Shown: positions 38,062-46,688 of the stretch, one piece after another | How the letters are laid out: every line of letters begins with the position of its first letter | Position numbering within the stretch: position 1 is the stretch's first letter | NCBI GenBank assembly: GCA_037951105.1 | Contig: JBAMJV010008938.1 | Span: 1-64,000 of the forward strand | Direction: 5' to 3' | DNA: 64,000 nucleotides | Source of the DNA: Echinarachnius parma | Lineage: Eukaryota > Echinodermata > Echinoidea > Clypeasteroida > Echinarachniidae | The notes under the pieces: model-generated | What the model was told of the DNA's origin: nothing | What the model saw: the letters and a program-made list of their open reading frames with translations, nothing else | The model's database searches: none | Translations under genes and position numbers: made by a program

Positions 38062-38240
38062 TGTAAACGTGGTAATGTTCGCGGTGCATTCATTTTCGCG
38101 GATTTCGCGCTGAAGTCGTCGTCCGCGAATGTAAATGCGCGCTTAGCAATGCATGTGAACTCTTTCTCGGCAGCGAAATTAAAAACCCGCGTATGTGTTT
38201 TTGTGTCGCTCAGCGCGAAATTAACGATGTTTACAGAATG
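38062..38240. mobile_element. Foldback element with TTCGCGG words
   Basis: ACTGTAAACGTGGTAATGTT and CGCGGATTTCGCGC at the left; CGCGAAATTAACGATGTTTA and CAG at the right. This end pattern is common in marine-invertebrate MITEs. Confidence 0.55.
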
Positions 38241-38380
38241 TCACTCTTTTGGGAATTCCAGGGGCTCAGTCTCACCCTCCTGTTTTTTAAAAATTTTATT
38301 GGCTTGAAGTGTACCATTTCTTTTTACTCATAACTTTTGCTTACATTCCAGACAAAACATTTATGAATCGTATCAATAGC

Positions 38381-38693
38381 CGGTGTCACACACAATTATC
38401 TATATAATAGTTAACCAGATAATTCACCTACGTATGTGACAGGCAGGCTACAAGTTATCTAGATAATCAATTATCTAGATAATATAGTTATCTAGATAAT
38501 TCACCTACGTATGTGACAGGAAGGCTACAAATTATCTAGTTAATCAATTATCTAGATAATATAGTTGTCTAGATAATATAGTTGTCTAGATAATATAGTT
38601 GTCTAGATAATTCACCTACGTATGTGACAGGAAGGCTACAAATTATCTAGATATTTCAAATTATCTAGATAATTAACCCCTGTGTGCACTGGC
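38381..38693. repeat. Palindromic TTATCTAGATAA array inside a foldback element
   Basis: The ends AGCCGGTGTCACACACAATT and TTAACCCCTGTGTGCACTGG-CT are imperfect inverse copies. Between them a unit with TTATCTAGATAA, ATTCACCTACGTATGTGACA and GGAAGGCTACAAATTATCTA is repeated three to four times. Confidence 0.75.
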
Positions 38694-39719
38694 TAATGAC
38701 ATGTGTCATTTATATGCATATCTTGACTTCAATTGTAATGAAATTATGTGAAATTATGCTTCAAATGGTGATTTTGATGTACATGTACACATAAAACACA
38801 ATTAAATTGCAATGATTTGAAAGTAAAAAGAAAATATATTTGGATAAAATGCAAGATTCTAGATAACTAGAAATGCATAATTATGATCTCATATTAAGAA
38901 TTTATCTGACGATAGGTAATTTTATTATGATAACAATTTTGGTGCAGACATATATTTGTTTTCATTTTTAAATTAGATTTGTTGATAAATGCTGCTTAGA
39001 CCTTATAGATTACAAATTGATATATTCTGTACATATTTGTACTAGTATATTACAGAATTCCAAGTTTTAATTTGTTTTTTACTGCTTTTGTGTTGTATTG
39101 CATAACAATAATTCAAAATATTTGTGTTGCCTTTAAACCTTGCAGAATTGTACCACAATCATGATTTTTAAACATATTATATAATAATGAGAACGTTCTA
39201 TATATATGCCTATAAATTGTGCAGAATTCTAACACTATTAAGATTTTTAGAAAAAAACATATACAAGACATATTCTCTTTTGCTTATAAAGCTTACAAAA
39301 ACAAGTACTTTTGAAAAACAAATGCAGACTTTATTGGAGGTTATACATTTGTGGAGATCAACCTTTGAGAGTATACAGAACAACATATTTTTTAAAAAAA
39401 TCGTCAGTAAAGTCTTCTTTTAATGAAAATGGGAGTACTCGCATCATTTCTAGACATTTTTCTGACAGAATGTATGTTATGTATGTAATTTTTTTGTATA
39501 AAGATCTCTGAAATGAATTAGAAAGCATATTCAATTATTATTATTATTATTATTTTTTGTTGGGGGGGGGGGGGGGGGGGGCACACCCTATGTATTTTGT
39601 TTTTAATGTCCCCTTATGTTTTGTATTGTTTTTTCCCTTCAAATTATTGGGGGGAGGGGGGGGGGGGGGGAGGCACAGGCCACCTCTGTGCGCCCCCTGT
39701 AACTATGTCACTGACACAG
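38694..39719. other. No gene seen; two G-runs
   Basis: AT-rich. A small ATT run precedes G-runs at 39562-39581 and 39656-39670, within a G-rich element like those at 21.5 kb. Confidence 0.5.
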
Positions 39720-39865
39720 AGATTGGAAAATTGGCCACTTTAGACAGGTGACCTCTATAGACAGGTTCATTCCATTGTTTTTCTCTGCAGGGGATCATTT
39801 TTAGTGGCCACTATAGGCAGGTTGGCTGCTATAGACAGGTGGCCACTAAGACAGGTTTGACATTA
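39720..39865. mobile_element. Dispersed 'GCCACT..TAGACAGGT' element
   Basis: GGCCACTTTAGACAGGTGAC, TAGACAGGTTCATTCCATTG and TTGGCTGCTATAGACAGGT. It is the inverse of the element at 47660-48080 and 54985-55165, and of the unit amplified at 46.8 kb. Confidence 0.65.
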
Positions 39866-40925
39866 TGTATATATAGAGATGTATAATAACCCTATCATAC
39901 ACTTGTGGTGTTTTGTAAAGTTGCGTTCAAATGTGGTTCTATCCTTGTAATACGATTCCCTGTTGCTGTACACAAATATATGCACATGAATTGTTCAATT
40001 GTAATTCATCCGTAAGTCTTGTTGTGTTCATATTTGAAATAGTGAGCGAATATTTGATAGCACCTTGTATATTTGTGTCTTTTGAAGAAAATTAACACAA
40101 GAAATTCAAATTCTAAAACATGTGGTGTATTGTAATTTAGTTAAGGGAACAAACAAACAACCAAAATGCACTCTCTGTTTTGTTCATTCAAATACAATTG
40201 TCAATACCAGTTGATAACTTTGTATTGGAGAATAGAATTCATAGAAGTCAATTATATAATTTTTGACTGATAGCCCGAGTTAAGATTTCGTAGATGTTTA
40301 ATCAATAAGGGAGCCCCCTCCGCCCACTTCCCCCCACCCCACCACACACACACAAACCACGGTGCTTGCCCCCCCCCCCCTCCCCCTCCCCCCACCTCCC
40401 CCCTTCCCCATCACATTTGGTGATAGAAGACATTTTAAAAATATAGTGTAGCATAATAAATGAATCATATTTCTTAATATTCAGTAGAATTTTAATATTT
40501 TCTAGAACTATAAATTTTGTCCGAAAAAAATGTTGAAGAACAACTCATCTCGCCTGTAAATAATTGTATAATAATGTGTTTTGACGATAGTGTATTAATA
40601 ATGAGACATTTAATTCTAAATTCTATTCACTCGTGGGGATGAATGTAAATGTGAGTTGTGACCTTGTTGCGTGTAATTCTATATCCAGACGTTCATATTT
40701 TTGTGATGGGTTATGGCATTAAATGATGTAAAAAGGCATTTATGTGTATCTCTTGCTTCCTTATTTGTAAAAAAAAAGGGGTAACAATTTATATTTTATA
40801 TAAGTATGTATTTTATGATGGCATGATAGTATGTGACATATATTATGTAGTGCGATCAATGAGGTATGTTTAGGGTCCATACACATAACACACAAACAAA
40901 TAACACAGAAACACATACGCACTTA
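39866..40925. other. No gene seen; C-rich tract
   Basis: C-rich at 40318-40410 (longest C run 12). Otherwise AT-rich. Confidence 0.5.
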
Positions 40926-41290
40926 TAAGGATCTAGTAACTTTGTTGACATGTTCAAAAAGTGATGAATGGTTGATAACAATGTATATTGTTGTTATCTG
41001 ATATGTCCACTAGATCATGTGTGAAAATTTCACGTTAAATGGATGTAATATGGCCGAGTAATGAGTAAAAATGCAAAGTGATATTCACTAACTCATTGCA
41101 CTGACTTTGTACACGGTTATGACTATCCAGTGGATAGTTGAAAATCCAAACTTTTCGATCGTAAATATCTTTTGAATTTTGAAAAAGCGAAACCTGTCCC
41201 ATGCTTCTATTATTAATACAAATACAACAAAGTATGAGAGAACCGCTAGAGTACCAAGTAAGTTTTGAGAATTTGGACAATGTTACTACA
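40926..41290. mobile_element. MITE M2 copy 7, inverted
   Basis: AAGGATCTAGTAACTTTGTT and GACATGTTCAAAAAGTGATG at the left; AATTTGGACAATGTTACTA at the right, i.e. the other orientation from copies 1-6. Confidence 0.75.
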
Positions 41291-42190
41291 CGTTTTAAGT
41301 AGTCTGTCTGAAAATTTGACTTTAAGCATGACTTTTTGTAATTTTTTTTTTACAGAGAACCCAAATCTGAAAATACAAAACCAAAATGCATTTGAAAGAA
41401 AATCACCATTGGGAACACCCCAACATTGTTTGCCAGAACGCTGTTTGCATTACACGAAAGGCATGTGCAGGTGGAAGTTGTATTTGTCTGTATAGGTAAA
41501 TGCAACTTCCGCCTGCAATTACATAAATTGGCCACGCCCCCCAAATTGCAAATTTTCCGGGGCGGGGCTTAGCAAGTCCAAAGGCTTTGAAACTGGTTAA
41601 AACCTGTCATTATATTGTATTGTGTCTAGTATTGTAGTTGTTTACAAACTGAGAATGTCGAAATTTTATTATTTGGTTTGCCGAGCCATTGGCAAGAAGT
41701 GGAAATACCCCACCAACGTTAAATTTGTTTTACTGTTTTAACTGTTTTAACATCTCATATTGATTGTGTAGAAATGAATTTTCAAGTACATGTGATATAT
41801 ATATATACAAATCGGATGAAGCTGTTTAAACAATACTAAATTATTGGCGATGCAATACAACGATACATCATACATAGCAAGAATATACCAATGTCACATT
41901 TAACAAGCATAATTACCTTCAATTTAACAGATGCAATTTATCATGGCAAATTAAACTTGTGTACAATAAAACATTTCTTTTCCAAGTGACTTATATTAAT
42001 TACTAGGAAAATAATAACTGGGCCCCGGGAATTAGGCATACTTCCCATGCAAAAAAGAGAAGAAATTTAAGGTTTAGATTAGCTGTATCAAACAGAACGT
42101 TCTTACAGACTGGGTTAGTTATTTGACACAAAGTTCAACATGGGACATTTATAGATTATTATACTAGTGGGGAGTCTGTGGGGAGTTGAG
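41291..42190. other. No gene seen
   Basis: AT-rich. A small hairpin-like pair GGCATGTGCAGGTGGAAGTT / CAACTTCCGCCTGCA lies near 41460-41516. Confidence 0.45.
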
Positions 42191-42191
42191 T

Positions 42192-42425
42192 CCGAGCATG
42201 GTGGCTAAGCGGTTAGAGTGTCTGTCTCATGCACGGGAGGTCCCGGGTTCGAACCGTGACCGGGTCATATCAAAGACTTTAAAATGGTGCATTCTGCCTT
42301 CTCGCCAGGCGCTCGGCACTATAGAATGGAGAAGGGAAAGTTAAACACGCGAAGTTACCAGAGGACTGGCCCCCTTCTGTAGCTTTCGCTACATTTAGTA
42401 GACGTTTGGCCTAGGGCTAATGAAT
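42192..42425 (+). mobile_element. tRNA-derived SINE
   Basis: The head reads GAGCATGGTGGCTAAGCGG-TTAGAGTG (A box) and CCCGGGTTCGAACCGTGACC (perfect B box). The body has GCCTTCTCGCCAGGCGCTCG and CCCTTCTGTAGC. The acceptor stem does not close, so this is not a working tRNA gene. Confidence 0.65.
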
Positions 42426-42428
42426 CGG

Positions 42429-42648
42429 GTATAGAGTACCGAAGTAGTGACGTCACATGCTTTTGTTATGGCATAGTAATGGTTCTAAACAACTTTTCCT
42501 TTCATACTGGCATTAAGTAGTGGGTTGGAGCTGGACGATTGCCTTCTTAGCAACCGCTAGATCACCAATTCATTGCTTGCCTGACATTGTTTAGAACCAT
42601 TACCCATGGCAATGAATAGCTCTGACGTCACACTTCGGTACTCTATTG
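42429..42648. mobile_element. Foldback MITE with CRE palindrome in each end
   Basis: ATAGAGTACCGAAGT-GTGACGTCAC / TGACGTCACACTTCGGTACT-CTAT ends. The inner arms GGTTCTAAACA / TGTTTAGAACC pair too. About 220 bp. Confidence 0.85.
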
Positions 42649-42789
42649 GCATGGGAAGGACACACAAATTCTAATAGGGAGGGGCCCAACGATCTTGGAC
42701 TTAAGACCAATGACGTAACATAACGGGATTATTGCGCTAACTACTAGTAATGTGAATCAAATAGGGAATGATCATTATATTCATCATCT

Positions 42790-42957
42790 TAGTTATCATC
42801 GTCGTCATCGTCATAATCATCGTCATCATCGTCACCATCATTATTTTCATCGTCATCATCATCACCATAATCATCATCATCGTCATCACCACCATCATCA
42901 TCATCATCATCATCATCATCACCATCATCACCATCATCATCATCATCATCATCATTT
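42790..42957. repeat. (CAT)n/(CGT CAT)n microsatellite
   Basis: About 55 triplets, mostly CAT with CGT and CAC variants. The His-rich, Ile-rich and Met-rich frames through it are artefacts. Confidence 0.95.
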
Positions 42958-43054
42958 TCCTCCCATTAATGATTTGTATATCGGAAAACATTTGTTATAA
43001 GTTACATACAATATTATACACACACACATCGTTGAATTTTGAATTTCTTTTCGG

Positions 43055-46000
43055 ATTAGTTTTTTTTTTTAATATATTTTTTTATATATAAGGTGCAAGT
43101 GTGAACAATAGCCCACCAGAGTGTTATTGTGACTCTAGAGGGCCAATCAAATGGTCCACTGCATCAAACTCAAAAAATAAAATTAAACAAACAAAATATA
43201 TATTAATACTAAAAAACTACTTTGACAAGAGGTGAACATGCGCACGGCCTTTAAAGGATTGAAGACCAGTGGTTGTTATGTTGCCAACAATATGATCTGG
43301 AAGAGAGTTCCATGTTCGAACAGCCGAGTGAATAAAACTTCTATCCAGAGTGTATGTTCGAGCATCAGGAATGGTGAGTGCGTGGTCTAGCAGTGATGTG
43401 CTGTACCTAGTCACGCGCCGTCTATCCAGAGGAGGAGGAAGCATATCAGCCAGGTCTTGTGGGCAGTTGCTAGTATGCATTTTGAAGAGTGTTGACACTG
43501 CAGCAATCTGTCGTCGGTGGGACAGGCTAGGGATGGAGAATAGGTTGCGTGCAGTGGTCTCATCAATTCCTATTATTTTGAGAGCTTTCTTCTGGATGTT
43601 GTCAAGTTGGGTGAGAGTGGTTGGTGGGGCGTTAGTCCAGCATAGGCAGGCATACTCCATAATGCTCCTGACTTGTGACTTGTAGACAGTAGATCTGCCT
43701 GTAGTGTCGAGCTTGCCGGCAACTCTCCTCAGAGCTCCTAGTTTCTGTCCAGCTCTGGTGGCGATAGCTGAGATGTGTTTGGACCATGAGAGCTTGCAGT
43801 CAAACGTGACTCCTAGAATATCAAGTTGGTCATTTGAGTCTAGCTGACAGTCCCCGAGATAGATGTTCGGTTTTGATGGAGTTCGTTTTTTTGATATCAT
43901 CATTGTCTTGCACTTTGCTGGCTCAAAGGTGACCTTCCATTTGTCAGCCCATGCTTTCATCTTGGCAAGATCCTTGTTTAGACTGGCAGCAACAGCGTTG
44001 ATGTCCTTAGGTGAGTGGATGGGAGCAAACAGTGTTGAGTCATCTGCATATAGGTAGAGTTCGTTCTCGCACATGTCAACAATATCGTCAATGTAGATGG
44101 AGAATAGCAGAGGCCCAAGAATGGATCCCTGGGGAACAGAGGCGTTGATTGGCGACGCTTCCGAAGTCTGGCCCGACATGACGACTCTGATTGATCTCCC
44201 TGAAAGATAACTGTGTAGCCATGTCAGCAGTTTTCCGCAGACACCCTTTGACCGAAGTTTGGCTAGCAGGCCGTTGTGCCACACCTTGTCAAAGGCTCCC
44301 TTGATATCCAGCGCTATGACACACACCTCCTCTCCTTTGTCCAGGGCGTTGTTCCACTTCTGAGACAGTATGGTGAGAAGATCTGCAGTGCTGTGGCCTG
44401 GTCTGAAACCAAACTGTCTGTTTGAGATAAGGTCATTCTGGAACATGTATCTTTGTAGCTGCAAGTTTACTGCTGCTTCCATGAGCTTGCTAATGATGCT
44501 GAGTAGGGAAATGGGACGATAGTTGGACGGGTCTGCCTTTGAGTCCCTCTTGTGTATTGGTGTCACTGTGGCTGTCTTCCATAGACCTGGGAAAACACCT
44601 TGCGAAAAGCAGAGATGGAATAAGCGACTAAGTGGGCTGGCAAGCTCTGCGCTGCACTCTTTAAGAACTCTTGCAGGGATTTGGTCTGGGCCAGTTGCTT
44701 TGTCGGGTGCAAGCTGCTTCAACAGTCTATTGATGATCTTCGGCTTGAAGATGACATTGTGGAAGGTGGTTGCTGTGACTTCGTCTAGGTGTGGGGCGGA
44801 GGTTTCAGCATCTCGCAGGTGGCATTTCTCAGCAAATGCCTTGCAGAAGACTTCAGCTTTCTCTCCAGCTGTAATATGAGCTGCATTATCGTTAACGATG
44901 ACGGGAATGTCGCAATAAGCTGCCCTCCCAGCAAGAGTGTTGACTACCCTCCACCACTTTTTACTGCTAAGATTGTTATTAGTTAGATCTTCTTTGAGTT
45001 TCGTGTCGTAGTTCCTCTTGGCCTCTTTTTCCGCCGTGTTATACGATTTCCTAGCTTCAGAAAAAGTGTCCTTCATAGAGGCTGTGTCATTCTTTTTGAG
45101 TTTCCGAAAGATCCTGCGTTTCTTTCTTGCAGCCCTTCTGCATTTGTCATTGAACCATGCTTTGTCGCCAGTCTTTTTTGTTACAGATTTGCTAGGGATG
45201 TAAATATCCATGGCATCAGTTATGATCTCTGTGATCCTGTTGCTTGCCCTCTCTGGGTTGTTCTCCTTGAATGCTTGCGACCAGTCTGTGGAGGCAAAGT
45301 GGCCTCTCATTTCCCAGTAGTTGGCGCGGTCATATTGCCATACCTTCCTAGTATAAGGCTTGTCTCTGAACGTAGGGACGTCTGGCTTTGCTAGTACAGG
45401 GTTATGATCAGAAGTGCCCACAGGAGCCAGAGTGGTAGATGAAGCAGGAAGATCGGTCAGGACAAGGTCCAGGATTTGATCCCCTCTTGTTGGTTCTTTT
45501 ACAAGCTGATCTAATCCAAGGCTGCTAGTAAGCTGTAGCATCCGGCGTCCTGCGGTGTCTGTGTTGTGGCTGCCAAGCCATTCTTCGTGATGGACATTGA
45601 AGTCTCCAATGAGCATTACAGATTTTGCTCCAAATTCAGTCATCTTTGGTATAGTGTTAGCATCTAGGTAATCAATGATGTCACAGTTAGCACTTGGTGG
45701 TCTGTATACAGCTCCTATGAGTAGTTTCTGCGATTGCAGAGTTACTGAGAGCCACATGAGTTCGAAGTCAGTGGGGTCACGCTGTGGTTCATGGTGTATG
45801 GCAACTCCTTCCAAACAGTACACTGCAATGCCACCTCCAGATGTATGAGATCTGTCTTTCCGGCAGCACATGGTGTAACCTGGAATTGCGATGCAATCTG
45901 CGCCTTCTTGAACAGTCGAGTCCAGGAATGTTTCCACTGCAATTACAATGGTTGGCTGCTTCTCCTTGCATAAGTTGGCGAGGTCTCCGATGTTCGATCT

Positions 46001-46205
46001 TAGGCCGCGGATGTTCACCTCAAGTATTTGTAGTTTGTTGTCTCGTAGTCGATGGGCGGGCTTGGGTCGTTTCCGTTTAGATCCGTCCGTTCGAGGCTTA
46101 TTTATTGTGTTTTTAGCAATTGAATGACGGGATACAAGAGCCGCCAACCCCTGTATCCCCAAAGCGCACTTGAGCGGTGCGGTAGAGGTACACACTATAC
46201 ATGAC
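43055..46205 (-). mobile_element. Non-LTR retrotransposon (CR1/Jockey-like LINE)
   Basis: Consists of the full ORF2 plus about 130 bases of 3' untranslated sequence ending in A-rich AAAAAAATATATTAAAAAAA on the minus strand. No ORF1 or long 5' UTR is visible upstream of the ORF (above 46.2 kb), so the copy is probably 5'-truncated at or near the ORF2 start. Target-site duplications were not identified. It lies about 220 bases upstream of the first PON exon relic. Confidence 0.85.
43217..46195 (-). CDS. LINE ORF2: endonuclease plus reverse transcriptase
   Basis: This 992-residue ORF has no stop or frameshift. An apurinic-type endonuclease domain covers about residues 54-270 (LQILEVNIRGLRSN, GDFNVHHEEW, TSDHNPVL). 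A reverse transcriptase covers about 490-760: LAPDKATGPDQIPARVLK, PSNYRPISLLSIISKLME, RQFGFRPGHSTADLL, ALDIKGAFDKVWH, SVPQGSILGPLLF and catalytic LYLYADDSTLF. The C-terminal part ends with RTWNSLPDHIV, typical of the CR1/Jockey/Crack lineages. It nicks target DNA and copies its RNA at the nick. Absence of decay suggests recent insertion. The N-terminal 50 residues (Arg/Lys-rich) may include a leftover of a linker. The exact clade cannot be fixed by eye. Confidence 0.93.
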   Translation of the reverse strand: MCTSTAPLKCALGIQGLAALVSRHSIAKNTINKPRTDGSKRKRPKPAHRLRDNKLQILEVNIRGLRSNIGDLANLCKEKQPTIVIAVETFLDSTVQEGADCIAIPGYTMCCRKDRSHTSGGGIAVYCLEGVAIHHEPQRDPTDFELMWLSVTLQSQKLLIGAVYRPPSANCDIIDYLDANTIPKMTEFGAKSVMLIGDFNVHHEEWLGSHNTDTAGRRMLQLTSSLGLDQLVKEPTRGDQILDLVLTDLPASSTTLAPVGTSDHNPVLAKPDVPTFRDKPYTRKVWQYDRANYWEMRGHFASTDWSQAFKENNPERASNRITEIITDAMDIYIPSKSVTKKTGDKAWFNDKCRRAARKKRRIFRKLKKNDTASMKDTFSEARKSYNTAEKEAKRNYDTKLKEDLTNNNLSSKKWWRVVNTLAGRAAYCDIPVIVNDNAAHITAGEKAEVFCKAFAEKCHLRDAETSAPHLDEVTATTFHNVIFKPKIINRLLKQLAPDKATGPDQIPARVLKECSAELASPLSRLFHLCFSQGVFPGLWKTATVTPIHKRDSKADPSNYRPISLLSIISKLMEAAVNLQLQRYMFQNDLISNRQFGFRPGHSTADLLTILSQKWNNALDKGEEVCVIALDIKGAFDKVWHNGLLAKLRSKGVCGKLLTWLHSYLSGRSIRVVMSGQTSEASPINASVPQGSILGPLLFSIYIDDIVDMCENELYLYADDSTLFAPIHSPKDINAVAASLNKDLAKMKAWADKWKVTFEPAKCKTMMISKKRTPSKPNIYLGDCQLDSNDQLDILGVTFDCKLSWSKHISAIATRAGQKLGALRRVAGKLDTTGRSTVYKSQVRSIMEYACLCWTNAPPTTLTQLDNIQKKALKIIGIDETTARNLFSIPSLSHRRQIAAVSTLFKMHTSNCPQDLADMLPPPLDRRRVTRYSTSLLDHALTIPDARTYTLDRSFIHSAVRTWNSLPDHIVGNITTTGLQSFKGRAHVHLLSK

Positions 46206-46414
46206 CTGATCTGAAAGCATCAGTTGACTCGTAACAGATCGTGTTCAAGAACCACTTGGTCAAGGATGGGGTGATCAGTGTTTAATTGTACCCCCACTAC
46301 CCCACATCATTTATGTTGATGGATAAAATCTTTCTCTGTGTGTTTGAAGTCATCCATTCATCTATATTACATCGTCATCTAATCATCATTGACAACCACC
46401 ACCACTACTACCCC

Positions 46415-46475
46415 TCCTCCTCAGGTCATCCCACTAGACAACATCAATGTTGATAGAGAAGACGGTTCTCTCTAA
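46415..46475 (+). pseudogene. Decayed copy of PON penultimate exon
   Basis: After CTCCTCAG|, GTCATCCCACTAGACAACAT, CAATGTTGATAGAGAAGACG and GTTCTCTCTAA parallel the intact exon (GTAATCCAACTAGCC..GACAACAT, TGATGTTGATCGGGACGACG, GTTCTCTCTGG). The in-frame TAA replaces the tryptophan of LWVGCH, and 12 bases are missing. Confidence 0.85.
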
Positions 46476-46568
46476 GCTGGCATGTGCTTATTTTGAGCAC
46501 TGCATATGTACAATATACGTCATATTATCTACTAAACCTTAATCATTACTATATCATTATTGCCTCAG

Positions 46569-46688
46569 GTAATCCAACTAGCCACTGTTCCTGACAACAT
46601 TGATGTTGATCGGGACGACGGTTCTCTCTGGGTCGGCTGCCATTCCTCCATCTACACAGTACTCCTCCAGGGAAATGGCTTCGGTCAG
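46569..46688 (+). CDS. PON-like: PON-like penultimate exon
   Basis: Acceptor GCCTCAG|, donor GGTCAG|GTGGGT, 120 bases, phase 0. It codes for VIQLATVPDNIDVDRDDGSL, then WVGCHSSIYTVLLQGNGFGQ. Confidence 0.88.

Noticed and set aside
42192-42266. Functional tRNA gene
   Set aside because: A and B boxes are present but the acceptor stem does not pair and a SINE body follows.
42737-43000. His-rich, Ile-rich and Met-rich open frames
   Set aside because: They are frames of the CAT microsatellite, with no other coding signal.
43350-46080. Plus-strand open frames opposite the LINE ORF
   Set aside because: Shadows of the reverse-transcriptase ORF, with no motifs.
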